52,391 nt of DNA from Enterococcus viikkiensis (GTDB taxonomy: Bacteria; Bacillota; Bacilli; Lactobacillales; Enterococcaceae): contig NZ_BJDW01000016.1 in the NCBI RefSeq assembly GCF_005405345.1, positions 1 to 52,391 on the forward strand. Direction: 5' to 3'. The notes under the pieces were generated by a model. It was not told where the DNA came from and searched no databases. It saw only the letters and a program-made list of their open reading frames with translations. Position numbers and translations under genes: made by a program. This document shows, piece by piece, positions 44,766 through 52,391 of this stretch (the first letter of the stretch is position 1; each line of letters begins with the position of its first letter).

Positions 44766-45086
44766 GTGAATACTCTGCCTTTTGCCAAAGAGTTGGCGGA
44801 AAACGATCCAGTCCAGCCAGACATTAAATATCGGATAAAAGTGAGTCGTCTATCTTGTCTATGGTTGAACGTATTTTACCAAGATAAATTTTGCAGCCAT
44901 TCGCTTACAACCTGGCTCTTCTTCTCGACGTCCCTACATGTGTTGCCAAATTGATTTTTTTATCGTGACCAGCAATAGCTTTTTATCGCAGTCGCGTATT
45001 TCTTAACACTTTCCACTCTTAACCTCACCTTTTCGTTCAATCAATCACAAAATTTTCAGGTTTTGTGGTTTTTCCATTTCATTTCT
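44766..45086. other. Intergenic region after the LysR remnant
   Basis: About 320 bases with no convincing gene. It includes possible further LysR debris (about 44775-44830) and then AT-rich sequence leading to the promoter of the TSUP gene. Confidence 0.5.
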
Positions 45087-45095
45087 TGTTATAAT
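45087..45095 (+). promoter_or_regulatory. Extended -10 promoter of the TSUP transporter gene
   Basis: TGTTATAAT, an extended -10, about 31 bases before the ATG at 45126. The -35 is weak. Confidence 0.55.
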
Positions 45096-45125
45096 TATTA
45101 AAAAACAGGGAAAGTAGTGTGAGTT

Positions 45126-46001
45126 ATGGCACAGATTATTTTTTATATTTTGATTGGGTTAATTATTTTTCAAGCAATTATGCTGGTACGTGACGTGTTG
45201 ATGCATCGTGACGACCTCGGCCCGGGAAATTGGATCATCAACGGAATCATCGGTTTTATCGCCGACTTCGCTGACACGATTGGAATCGGAAGTTTTGCGT
45301 TAACGACCATGATGTTGAATATTACAAAGCAAAACAAGGACGACCGCAAGCTGCCGGGGATTTTAAATGTCGGCCACGCGATTCCTGTGTTGACCGAGGC
45401 AGTGATTTTCGTCACGGTCATCGAAGTTGACCCAGTGACCTTAGTCACGTTGATTCTAGCAGCCATCGTCGGCTCTTGGTTCGGGTCCAAGTTTGTTACA
45501 AAACTTTCCGAAACAGCCATTCAAAAATGGATTGGTTGGGCGTTGCTGATCACGGCTATTCTAATGCTGTTAAGACAAACCGAAGTGATCGCATTATTAG
45601 GAAGAGGCAATACTGCGATGGGTCTGACCGGAGCAAAATTAGCGATCGGAATTGTGGGAAATTTCTTTTTTGGTGCGTTAATGACTGTCGGTGTCGGCTT
45701 GTACGCTCCTTGTATGGCGATGGTTTACATGCTAGGTATGACACCCCTTGCTGCCTTCCCGATTATGATGTGCTCATGTGCTGGACTGCAGCCGGTCGCA
45801 AGTATTAACTTCATTCGTGAAAAAGCGTATTCCAGAAAAATCGCTTTAGCCATCACGCTTGGAGGAGTTCCCGGAGTCATCATTGCCTCGCAATTCTTAA
45901 TGGGACTTGATATTACGATGATTACTTATTTAGTGATTGTTATTATTTTCTATACGGGCATCCAATATATTTTAAAATCACGCAAAACGGTTACTGCCTA
46001 A
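45126..46001 (+). CDS. TSUP (TauE/SafE) family anion exporter
   Basis: A 291-residue membrane protein with about 8-9 segments and the duplicated TSUP pattern (GFIADFADTIGIGSFALTT in the first half and GVGLYAPCMAMVYMLGM in the second). The family exports sulfite, sulfoacetate and other sulfur or carboxylate anions. In S. aureus a TSUP gene sits in the cst sulfur operon. Here it lies 14 kb from cstR and its substrate is unknown. The ribosome site is weak. It ends at a bidirectional terminator convergent with psiE. Confidence 0.85.
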   Translation: MAQIIFYILIGLIIFQAIMLVRDVLMHRDDLGPGNWIINGIIGFIADFADTIGIGSFALTTMMLNITKQNKDDRKLPGILNVGHAIPVLTEAVIFVTVIEVDPVTLVTLILAAIVGSWFGSKFVTKLSETAIQKWIGWALLITAILMLLRQTEVIALLGRGNTAMGLTGAKLAIGIVGNFFFGALMTVGVGLYAPCMAMVYMLGMTPLAAFPIMMCSCAGLQPVASINFIREKAYSRKIALAITLGGVPGVIIASQFLMGLDITMITYLVIVIIFYTGIQYILKSRKTVTA

Positions 46002-46037
46002 AAAAAAACCTCACCCTTTATGGATGAGGATTTTTTA
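46002..46037. terminator. Bidirectional terminator
   Basis: AAAAACCTCA and TGAGGATTTTTT enclose an 11-base loop between the convergent TSUP and psiE genes. Confidence 0.75.
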
Positions 46038-46052
46038 TTTGGGTCTAACTTT

Positions 46053-46463
46053 TTAATGATCGCCCTTATGAAAAGCCTTCACTTTTTCTAAAATCAACAA
46101 CACCACGACTAAAACTAAGATCGAACTGGAAAGCAATAGCGAATGTAGCCCATCGCCTTGAGCTAATAACAACTCCCGTAAAATGGCTGTGATACTGATT
46201 AAAATCAAGTAGCGGACTGGAATGTGATGGCCTTCTTTGATGTAGCGCATCAGCATCAAGATGACCTCAAGTAAAATAAACAGCGTGGCAATCTCTTCAA
46301 TCAATAAAGATAAATCCTCCATTGAACTCAGAGGAATCACGTGTGAGACAATATTAATAATTCCCTCTGCCATGACAATGACTACGACAATCACTAATAA
46401 CGCCAGCATAATATCAACAATTGTGCTAATCATTTTTTCAAATTGTTTAAAGGTCCCTTTCAT
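46053..46463 (-). CDS. psiE: PsiE-family membrane protein
   Basis: A 136-residue protein with four membrane segments. The family hallmark LLEVILMLMRYIKEGHHIPVR sits between the second and third, and the conserved HHIPVRYLILISITAILREL follows. PsiE is induced by phosphate starvation in E. coli; its biochemical role is unknown. The ATG at 46461-46463 follows a G-rich ribosome site (GGGGGG). The frame opens two codons earlier at TTG. It is monocistronic. Confidence 0.88.
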   Translation of the reverse strand: MKGTFKQFEKMISTIVDIMLALLVIVVVIVMAEGIINIVSHVIPLSSMEDLSLLIEEIATLFILLEVILMLMRYIKEGHHIPVRYLILISITAILRELLLAQGDGLHSLLLSSSILVLVVVLLILEKVKAFHKGDH

Positions 46464-46558
46464 AAACAACCCCCCACTCTAATAAATTAATTATAGCGAA
46501 GCTTACGGTTGAAAACAAAATTATATGATTTCTCTCAATTAACGCTTAAAGGCTCTTT

Positions 46559-47437
46559 TTATGAATGCAACTTTGCGTCACGTGCTAAAGCCAAACAGCC
46601 AATCGTTCCGGCATTATTGCCTAATGCTGGCGTGACAATATAGTCCTCTAGAGCAGGTGTTTTCACGTAGTCATTGACCAATTTTTTGAACCGTGCGCGA
46701 ACTTTTTTGACTAAATGTTCTTGTTGCATCACACCACCGCCAAAAATAATTATATCCGGTGAAAACATTAACGTAGTATTATACGCACATTGAGCAATGT
46801 AATCCGCTTCGATCTCCCAGAATGGATCATCTTCACTCAAGTCTTGCCCTTTGCGACCTAACCGTTTTTCAATTGCTGGACCGGCAGCCATGCCCTCTAA
46901 ACAATGACCATGAAAAGGACAGTTGCCCGCAAAATCATCTTCTGGATGACGACTAACCAGGACGTGCCCCATCTCCGGATGACTAAAACCTTCGACAAAG
47001 TTACCTTTCTGTAACGCGCCACCACCGATACCAGTACCGATTGTGTAATAAACTACACTGTTAACACCATCACCGCGGCCTTTCACGTATTCGCCATAGC
47101 AAGCTGCGTTCACATCGGTCGTCCAAGCCATCGGCACATCGAACTGCTGCTTCATCGCACCAACAAAATCAAAATTTTGCCATGCTAACTTCGGGGTTGA
47201 AGTAATGTAGCCATACGTTTTTGAATCCCGATGAATATCGATTGGACCGAATGATCCAATACCGATACTGACTAACTGCTCTTGGTACTGCTTAAAAAAA
47301 TCGATTACTAAGGCTATTGTCTCTTCCGGTGTTGTCGTGGGATAGCTGACCCGTTCAAGAATCTCTAAGTCCTGATTTCCAACAGCACAAACAAACTTGG
47401 TCCCGCCTGCTTCAATTCCGCCAAATAATTTTTCCAC
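46559..47437 (-). CDS. scrK: ROK-family fructokinase
   Basis: A 292-residue sugar kinase. The ATP motif is GIEAGGTKFVCAV near the N-terminus, the ROK signature GTGIGGGALQKGNFVEG is at about residues 131-147, and the zinc site comprises the His of GHVLVSRHP and Cys and His in GNCPFHGHCLEG. This matches the GmuE/ScrK fructokinase branch, which converts fructose (or mannose) to its 6-phosphate. It starts at GTG with TGAGG 4 nt upstream. No sucrose gene is adjacent. Confidence 0.9.
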   Translation of the reverse strand: MEKLFGGIEAGGTKFVCAVGNQDLEILERVSYPTTTPEETIALVIDFFKQYQEQLVSIGIGSFGPIDIHRDSKTYGYITSTPKLAWQNFDFVGAMKQQFDVPMAWTTDVNAACYGEYVKGRGDGVNSVVYYTIGTGIGGGALQKGNFVEGFSHPEMGHVLVSRHPEDDFAGNCPFHGHCLEGMAAGPAIEKRLGRKGQDLSEDDPFWEIEADYIAQCAYNTTLMFSPDIIIFGGGVMQQEHLVKKVRARFKKLVNDYVKTPALEDYIVTPALGNNAGTIGCLALARDAKLHS

Positions 47438-47593
47438 TAAGCCTCACTCACAATCATTTAGTTTTATTCCACATACAGAGTCACGAATTTCGCGTGTCCG
47501 ATGTTTTCAAGCTCTATTGTATCATTATTTATTGGTAGCGGTTCCTTTGTTTTTTCTTTCAAGTCCACTTTTTCTGCTGAATGAAATTTGCAG

Positions 47594-47622
47594 AAAAAAA
47601 GTGAGAGAAAAATTCCCCCACT
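47594..47622 (-). terminator. Probable terminator of the isochorismatase-fold gene
   Basis: GTGGGGGA and TCTCTCAC can pair with G-U wobbles, followed by seven T on the minus strand. Confidence 0.5.
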
Positions 47623-47625
47623 CTT

Positions 47626-48192
47626 TTAAATCATTTCTAAAACTTCTTTCGTCGTTGCCACCTGACCCAGCTTAGTAAACAACTTTTCAAAAAAGATCTG
47701 ATGCAATTCAATATCACGATCGGCGCAAGCATCTTCAACCACGATGACTTTATACCCGTGTTGATACGCATCCAAAGCTGTCGCATAAACACCATTGGCT
47801 GTAGCGACACCTGTCAGAATGATTGTATCAATATCTCGACGTCGTAATTGCAGATCCAAATCAGTTCCAAAGAAGGCTCCGGGATTATGCTTTGTCACTT
47901 TAATAACATTTTTTGCGCTGGAATCCGTTGCGATCGGCATAACAAATTCTGAAAATGCTGCAGGTAAATTTGCGTACCCACTGCTGCGTTCTGGATTCAA
48001 AAATTGCATCGTGGTCGGATCAACGTTAACTAGCGTAACTAAGCCAGCAGTATTTTTTAGCGCTGCTGCTAATTGATTATTTTTTTCAAGCACGGATGAA
48101 GCACTATAAGGCTGCAATTCTCCCGTTCCTATAATTCCCTTTTGTAAATCAATTACGACCAAGGCCGTTCTAGCTAAATCGATTTTTTTCAA
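47626..48192 (-). CDS. Isochorismatase-family hydrolase-like protein lacking the catalytic Cys
   Basis: About 188 residues. The catalytic Asp is in ALVVIDLQKG and a Lys in VTKHNPGAFFGTDL. The loop that holds the nucleophilic Cys in cysteine amidohydrolases reads GVATANGVYATALDA, with Gly instead. Gly at this place also occurs in true isochorismatases and in a widespread IATNIGVESTA subgroup, so the protein may be active on a non-amide substrate. The start is uncertain between TTG 48192 (AAAGCGAG 8 nt upstream) and GTG 48201. It has its own probable terminator. Confidence 0.82.
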   Translation of the reverse strand: MKKIDLARTALVVIDLQKGIIGTGELQPYSASSVLEKNNQLAAALKNTAGLVTLVNVDPTTMQFLNPERSSGYANLPAAFSEFVMPIATDSSAKNVIKVTKHNPGAFFGTDLDLQLRRRDIDTIILTGVATANGVYATALDAYQHGYKVIVVEDACADRDIELHQIFFEKLFTKLGQVATTKEVLEMI

Positions 48193-48299
48193 ACAAAACA
48201 CTCGCTTTCTAACTTAAAAAAGTTCCTTCCGTAATTTACGCCTTTTTCCAAAGTAAATCCAGTTAAAATTTTTTTAATCCTCAGAAAACGATGCTAGGG

Positions 48300-49175
48300 C
48301 TAAGCTTGTTCCGTTAAAAATTGATAGACCGCCCCAATCAAATTCGCTTGATTCAAAAACTTACACGGCATCATCGACGCCTTCAATTCCTTCGCACCAT
48401 TCTTTTGCAGCAATCGTTGGACGCGGACCTCAAGATTTTCCAATAAGTCTGCTCTAGTTGAAATTCCTCCGCCAATCAATATACGATCGGGGTCTAGCGA
48501 GACTAAAATATTATAAATCCCAATACTTAACGCATCATAAAATTGATCAATCTGTTCTTGCGCCAACTCATCACCAGTCGCCGCCAAGTCAAAAACCTCT
48601 TTACTTGTATACTCACGGCCTTCTGCTTTAAGCTTCGAAAACTGCTTCGCCATACTGACCGGGCTGCCAAGATCACTTAAGGTTTCCAAGGTTGTTGGAT
48701 TGATGATTTGATAGCCAAACTCACCACCAAATAAATTCGCACCGGTACGCAGTTTGCCGTCAATTGCGATACCACCACCAATCCCAGTTCCGATGATCAT
48801 GAAAGCCACAGCTTCGATTCCTTGCGCATTTCCTTGCCAAACCTCGGCCAAAGTCGCGCAATTCGCATCGTTTTGGAACGTTACCGGTACCCCCAAGAAA
48901 TCCGTCAATTCTTGCTTGATTGGAAAGCGATGTAGATACGGCACGGCACTCACACCATAAATAATGCCTTCCTCCGCATTGACTGCCCCCGGCGCACTGA
49001 TTGCAACCCCATCTGTAATCTGGTGTTTCTCTACCAATGATTTTAAATACGCTTTCATTTCATTCCACGTCTTAGGTGTAATCAAACTCGGCAGCTCAGT
49101 CAGGCTGTTGTTCTCCCATAAACCACTTTTTATCGTTGATCCACCGATGTCGATCGCTAAAATCTTTTGAGCCAT
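48300..49175 (-). CDS. ROK-family sugar kinase, BglK-like
   Basis: A 291-residue ROK kinase. The ATP motif is IDIGGSTIKSGL (about residues 7-18), the catalytic Asp is in QNDANCA, and IGTGIGGG precedes ELFGGEFGY-like sequence. The zinc-binding Cys cluster of glucokinases is absent, as in beta-glucoside kinase BglK of Listeria and Klebsiella. That supports kinase action on a disaccharide or free hexose but does not prove it. The ATG at 49173-49175 follows GGGAGGAG. A GH125 alpha-mannosidase stump lies just upstream, so it once sat in a glycan-use operon. Confidence 0.85.
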   Translation of the reverse strand: MAQKILAIDIGGSTIKSGLWENNSLTELPSLITPKTWNEMKAYLKSLVEKHQITDGVAISAPGAVNAEEGIIYGVSAVPYLHRFPIKQELTDFLGVPVTFQNDANCATLAEVWQGNAQGIEAVAFMIIGTGIGGGIAIDGKLRTGANLFGGEFGYQIINPTTLETLSDLGSPVSMAKQFSKLKAEGREYTSKEVFDLAATGDELAQEQIDQFYDALSIGIYNILVSLDPDRILIGGGISTRADLLENLEVRVQRLLQKNGAKELKASMMPCKFLNQANLIGAVYQFLTEQA

Positions 49176-49258
49176 TTCTTGCTCCTCCCAGTTCATCACG
49201 TTTATTCAGTAAAAAGGACAAAGGAAAATTTTTCTTCCTTAGCTTCTTCCTCAAAATT

Positions 49259-49296
49259 GTAAAGAAGATACTGCATCATCGCAATATCTTCTTTAC
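49259..49296. repeat. Inverted repeat between the GH125 remnant and the ROK gene
   Basis: GTAAAGAAGATA and TATCTTCTTTAC are perfect 12-bp arms with a 14-nt loop. On the minus strand only a short AATTTT follows, so it may be a weak terminator or attenuator within the former operon. Confidence 0.5.
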
Positions 49297-49323
49297 CGAA
49301 AAAAACAAATTCCAGAGAAAAAA

Positions 49324-49443
49324 TCAGGTCGAATCCTGCTCTTTCAACGCTAAGTCCTGCATTGCCAATTGACAATAGGTCATATTAGCCCACGAGAACC
49401 ATTCCCGAGTAAACTGTTGAGGGTCATTTACATCGACATTGAA
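49324..49443 (-). pseudogene. C-terminal remnant of a GH125 exo-alpha-1,6-mannosidase
   Basis: On the minus strand 39 codons from 49443 read FNVDVNDPQQFTREWFSWAN, then MTYCQLAMQDLALKEQDST and a stop. This matches the conserved C-terminal end of GH125 mannosidases (HESF..DDP..FTR.WFAWAN..F.E). Everything upstream is lost, and the sequence immediately before F is scrambled with a stop. It points to deletion of most of a GH125 gene that preceded the ROK kinase. Confidence 0.72.
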
Positions 49444-49475
49444 TCGTATCTACATTCGTCGTTGTCGATTTATCG

Positions 49476-49916
49476 CTACAATCGAAAGCCGTGAGCTAAC
49501 TGCTGCTCCTGTTTTTCTTTAATGACATAAGCGACTTGGGCATCAATTTTTTCTTTGGCATCAGGAGAATCATAGCGCTCAATCTTCCACTCAATCTCCT
49601 TCAAGTTCTCCATTAGTTGAGCTTGCTGTTGTAACACCGTTTCCTTATGAGACTGCAATAATTGCTTTCGCTGTTCGATTGTCTTTGAACCTTCCATACT
49701 GCACTCGATGTATTCTTTGATGTCATGAATCGGCATTCCAGTATTTTTTAAACAGCAAATCGTGTGTATCAAGTTCAGGTCAGATTCAGTAAACTCGCGA
49801 TAGCCTGATTTGTTTTTTGCGACAAAAGGCAGCAGGCCTTTTTTATCGTAATAACGAATAGTGGAGATCGTTAAGTCAAATTTATCCGCCACTTCTTTGA
49901 TTGAATAAGTCGTCAT
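49476..49916 (-). CDS. MerR-family transcriptional regulator
   Basis: A 146-residue protein with an N-terminal winged helix of MerR type (SIKEVADKFDLTISTIRYYDKKGLLP) and a long dimerisation coiled coil (about 85-125). There is no metal-binding Cys pattern near the C-terminus, so the inducer is likely organic, oxidative or aldehydic (a Cys pair at about residues 54-55, ICCLK, is the only Cys cluster). It is divergent from an SDR oxidoreductase, and the shared region holds a textbook MerR promoter. Confidence 0.92.
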   Translation of the reverse strand: MTTYSIKEVADKFDLTISTIRYYDKKGLLPFVAKNKSGYREFTESDLNLIHTICCLKNTGMPIHDIKEYIECSMEGSKTIEQRKQLLQSHKETVLQQQAQLMENLKEIEWKIERYDSPDAKEKIDAQVAYVIKEKQEQQLAHGFRL

Positions 49917-49941
49917 TTTTTTCCCCCCAGAAACATTTCTC

Positions 49942-49972
49942 TTGCCCTAAACCATGGTTTAGGCTTTATGCT
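49942..49972 (+). promoter_or_regulatory. MerR-type promoter of the SDR gene
   Basis: TTGCCC (49942-49947), a 19-bp spacer and TATGCT (49967-49972). The spacer holds most of a perfect 18-bp palindrome CCTAAACCATGGTTTAGG (49946-49963). A 19-bp spacer with a central palindrome is the hallmark of promoters activated by MerR-induced DNA distortion. Confidence 0.85.
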
Positions 49973-50017
49973 AATCATAGTTCAAAAAGAATAGTTAGTC
50001 AAAATGGAGGATTTATT

Positions 50018-50713
50018 ATGAAAACAGCATTAATTACTGGCGCAAATAAAGGCATCGGCTTTGCACTTGCGAAAGCCTTAGGCAAAAAAGAATGGCACAT
50101 TATCATCGGTGCCCGGAATGAAGAACGGGCGAAAGCCGCTGTTGAAAAACTTCAAGCTGATGGAATCCAACAAGTCGATTCTATTTTAATCGACCTTAGT
50201 GATCCCGCGACGATCACTCAAGCAATCAATACCGTCAAAACAAATTTTTCAAAACTTGATTTACTAATCAACAACGCCGGGATTCCTGGCGGACATGGAT
50301 CAAGCTTGGACGAAAGTTTAGATGATTTGCAAGCGACGATGCAAGTCAATTTCTTCGGTACCTTTCAACTTACACAAGGCTTACTTCCGGTATTAGAAAA
50401 GAACCATGGCCGGATCGTAAACATCACGATTCCAACTACTCCAAATCCTTTTTGGAATCCATTTGCCTACAAAGCGACGAAGGCCGCACAAAATATCATG
50501 ATGCAGTCGCTTGCCATCGACTTTGACAAAGAAAAGAAGGACTTAGAGATTTTCAGCGTTCACCCTGGTCCAACAACTACCGATTTAAATGGCAATATGA
50601 CTGCCGAAGGATTTCACACTGCAGATGATGTTGCGGGGAAAATCTCGGAGCTTCTCCTAGATGGGACTTCACATCAAGGAAAGTTTCTTGAAATCTATAG
50701 CGAATTAAACTAA
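50018..50713 (+). CDS. SDR-family oxidoreductase
   Basis: A 231-residue protein with the classical SDR order: TGANKGIG (about residues 7-14), an NNAG motif (about 87-90), and YKATK (about 151-155) as the catalytic Tyr-Lys pair. The Ser expected about 13 residues before the Tyr is not seen (VNITIPTTPN), so a Thr may replace it. The NADP-type start resembles carbonyl reductases. GGAGG precedes the ATG at 50018-50020. It is controlled by the divergent MerR regulator through a 19-bp-spacer promoter, suggesting a role in detoxifying a carbonyl or aldehyde inducer. Confidence 0.9.
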   Translation: MKTALITGANKGIGFALAKALGKKEWHIIIGARNEERAKAAVEKLQADGIQQVDSILIDLSDPATITQAINTVKTNFSKLDLLINNAGIPGGHGSSLDESLDDLQATMQVNFFGTFQLTQGLLPVLEKNHGRIVNITIPTTPNPFWNPFAYKATKAAQNIMMQSLAIDFDKEKKDLEIFSVHPGPTTTDLNGNMTAEGFHTADDVAGKISELLLDGTSHQGKFLEIYSELN

Positions 50714-50717
50714 ATAA

Positions 50718-50755
50718 AAACAGAGCAACGAAGAAAAATTTCGTTGCTCTATTTT
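50718..50755 (+). terminator. Terminator of the SDR gene
   Basis: AGAGCAACGA and TCGTTGCTCT form a 10-bp stem followed by ATTTTTATTT. Confidence 0.88.
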
Positions 50756-51042
50756 TATTTACCTGCCTACAAATTAATCAGCCAGTGATCTGAAAACTAT
50801 TCTACCTTCGCTGGCTTTTGCATTTATTCCTAGAATCTATTCATAATAAAGCGCTCTTCCCTTGTAGCAAAGATACAGACTAGTATCTTGTTTGGCTTGA
50901 TTCACTATCAGACGTATTTCAACGGCTCAGTGATCCTGAGCATCATTCAAATCATTGCTGTTCTCTGTTTATGATTTGATTGGCTTCATGCTAGTTCTCT
51001 TCATCCATCGCCACGTTTCTACGGTAACTAATTGTCCAATTA
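50756..51042. other. Gene-free region with a possible membrane-protein remnant
   Basis: About 290 bases without an intact gene. On the plus strand, 50930-51040 encodes VILSIIQIIAVLC and, in another frame, YDLIGFMLVLFIHRHVSTV, which reads like the end of a decayed membrane protein. Family unrecognised. A GATAC/GTATC palindrome lies near 50874-50890. Confidence 0.35.
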
Positions 51043-51082
51043 AAAAGGGAGAGCGGACAGAATTTTGTCCGCTCTCCCTTTT
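51043..51082. terminator. Terminator of the lipoprotein gene, bidirectional
   Basis: AAAAGGGAGAGCGGACA and TGTCCGCTCTCCCTTTT are perfect 17-bp arms. Confidence 0.92.
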
Positions 51083-51083
51083 A

Positions 51084-52196
51084 TTAAGTCGCCATCGTGG
51101 TCTTTGCATTCAATGCTTCTTCCAACTGCTTAAATTGCTCATCGGTTAAGTAAGGCTTATATGCACGTTTGACCTGTTCTGCTGATTCGGGTGTAATCTG
51201 TTCATTGCTGTTATTGATATCTGCTAAAATTTCATTGAATTCCTCTTGAGAAAACTGACCTTGCTGCTGCCCTGCTGATATCTTTTCAGTGAATTCTTCC
51301 ACTGAAATCGTGTTACTTTTTTTGGGCAATTCGATTTTTCGCTTCGAATCTTTTGTGTCATTTTTAATCGTCAGCTTCAATGACAGATTCGTACCATTAC
51401 TTTTTGTATTGGCCTGTATAGTAGTTTTTTGGGCATGTTTTTTTGTATTTAACGTTGTTGTTTGTTTATAACTTGATAATTGATCCAGTTGCTTTTCAGC
51501 ATCTTTGATAGATGCCTGTTCTTTTTTACTACCATTTTCCTTCACGTAGTCGAAAAAGCCTTGGATGTCTTTTTTTGTGAAGGTTCGTTGGATCGTATTG
51601 CCTTCTTGCTTAAAGGAATCAGCGTCTAAAGTATCTAAATAATCCACGAAGTGCTTCGAGTTGAAGCTAGCTGTAATATCACTCGTCTGCGTTTTACCAG
51701 CCGTATTTTTTTCAATATCTTCATTGGTTAGGTGGATATATTTCCCTTTGAACTGTTCAAAATCTTTGGCGTTGATCGGTGTCTCTGCATTAAATTCTTT
51801 TGCGATCTCTAACGCCTTCGACATAAATTCTGTGCTTAAATAAACGGACGGATTGTTTTCTTTCATGTCAAAATACATATTCAATGGAACCGTTTGACCT
51901 AACGCTGCAATATTCATATTGATCTTGGCCAACTTTGCTTCTGTGTCCTTTTGATAATCCCCAGTAATTTTAGTGCCGCTGACCATTTTTGCGACCATCT
52001 CCATCGATGTCCGCGTCGGTGCATCTTGCTCCTCACCTTTGATTGCCAGCTCGTCCACTACGATTGAATACTTCCCTGCATTCATTTCATTTTGCTTTGC
52101 GAGTTCCGCCGAAAATTCTTTTTGATTTTCTTTTTTACACCCCGCAAAAAAAATGATCATCAGCGCCATCATTATTACCACTTTAAGTTTTTTCAT
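51084..52196 (-). CDS. Lipoprotein, function unknown
   Basis: A 370-residue secreted lipoprotein with a basic start, a hydrophobic core and lipobox FAGC (Cys 20). The mature part is mostly polar with many Lys, Gln and Thr, beta-rich in the first two thirds (like LppX/DUF-type lipid- or ligand-binding lipoproteins) and helical in the last 80 residues (TISVEEFTEKI... ending NAKTTMAT). I do not recognise the family with confidence. GAGGAG precedes the ATG. It is monocistronic with a strong terminator. Confidence 0.82.
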   Translation of the reverse strand: MKKLKVVIMMALMIIFFAGCKKENQKEFSAELAKQNEMNAGKYSIVVDELAIKGEEQDAPTRTSMEMVAKMVSGTKITGDYQKDTEAKLAKINMNIAALGQTVPLNMYFDMKENNPSVYLSTEFMSKALEIAKEFNAETPINAKDFEQFKGKYIHLTNEDIEKNTAGKTQTSDITASFNSKHFVDYLDTLDADSFKQEGNTIQRTFTKKDIQGFFDYVKENGSKKEQASIKDAEKQLDQLSSYKQTTTLNTKKHAQKTTIQANTKSNGTNLSLKLTIKNDTKDSKRKIELPKKSNTISVEEFTEKISAGQQQGQFSQEEFNEILADINNSNEQITPESAEQVKRAYKPYLTDEQFKQLEEALNAKTTMAT

Positions 52197-52391
52197 TTTT
52201 CTCTCCTCAATATAGACTTTAAGGTAAAAACGTTTTCTTTCATCATATAGTTATTCCTGTTTAGACACAAATCATTTAGCAAACAATGCTTCTTTTTTGA
52301 TAAAATTTATAGATTCGCCGATTGTAAAATTAAGCTAGACAACTAAAAAAGCCATTTGTGCTACACTCAAAATAGTTCTGACCAAAGAATT
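52197..52391. other. Right-edge intergenic sequence
   Basis: AT-rich sequence upstream of the lipoprotein gene. No gene start or known RNA is visible before the window ends. Confidence 0.4.

Noticed and set aside
45126-46001. TSUP transporter as part of the CstR regulon
   Set aside because: No TATACC/GGGTAT operator lies upstream and it is 14 kb away; the family alone does not justify the link.
52225-52245. cre-like AAAACGTTTT upstream of the lipoprotein gene
   Set aside because: It lacks the TG and the terminal C of the consensus; it is probably chance in AT-rich DNA.

Overview
The window looks like chromosomal DNA of a low-GC Gram-positive lactic acid bacterium, most probably an Enterococcus. 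Evidence is a small SRP RNA next to tadA, a degenerate RNase J2 of the Lactobacillales type, a NapA-type antiporter, an L,D-transpeptidase with the architecture of E. faecium Ldt(fm), a PrfA/Ers-like Crp-Fnr regulator, a glutamate decarboxylase/antiporter pair and a CstR-type persulfide regulator. The species cannot be fixed from sequence alone.

Layout. 0-10 kb (mostly minus strand): housekeeping genes, namely SRP RNA, tadA, a YugP-type peptidase, yjdM, the nrnA-spxR pair, a 14-TM drug exporter, RNase J2 and asd. 10-18 kb: a TPR regulator-like orphan, an MFS gene with a small partner, a PrfA-like regulator whose promoter carries a perfect PrfA-box consensus, an L,D-transpeptidase with an altered catalytic motif, and pflB without pflA. 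18-26.4 kb: an Mga-like regulator broken by one stop codon, gadC-gadB, then two paralogous orphan winged-helix regulators, a coiled-coil protein and a 1.3-kb AT-rich gene desert. 26.6-30 kb: purine permease, MenA-like prenyltransferase, deoC. 30-32 kb: a divergent reactive-sulfur cluster (rhodaneses on minus, cstR and dsrE-like on plus) with CstR-type operator sequences in the shared promoter region. 32-36.4 kb: a beta-glucoside PTS operon (IIC, 6-phospho-beta-glucosidase, IIB, a IIA remnant) with an RpiR regulator. 36.4-46.5 kb: unrecognised proteins, NapA antiporter, membrane proteins, a rhodanese lipoprotein, an ornithine-cyclodeaminase-like enzyme with a tautomerase, a TSUP transporter and PsiE. 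46.5-52.4 kb: two ROK kinases, an isochorismatase-fold protein, a divergent MerR/SDR pair and a lipoprotein.

The recurring theme is recent gene decay. The Mga-like regulator (nonsense codon), a chimeric and frameshifted rhodanese, a PTS IIA C-terminal stump, a LysR N-terminal stump and a GH125 C-terminal stump lie within about 31 kb, and ldt has both an anomalous start region and a His-to-Tyr change in its active-site motif. The best regulatory signals are the PrfA-box promoter, the divergent CstR region and a 19-bp-spacer MerR promoter. I found no CRISPR array, prophage, transposase or tRNA, and no clearly novel multigene system. The least explained locus is the winged-helix/coiled-coil group at 23.0-26.4 kb.
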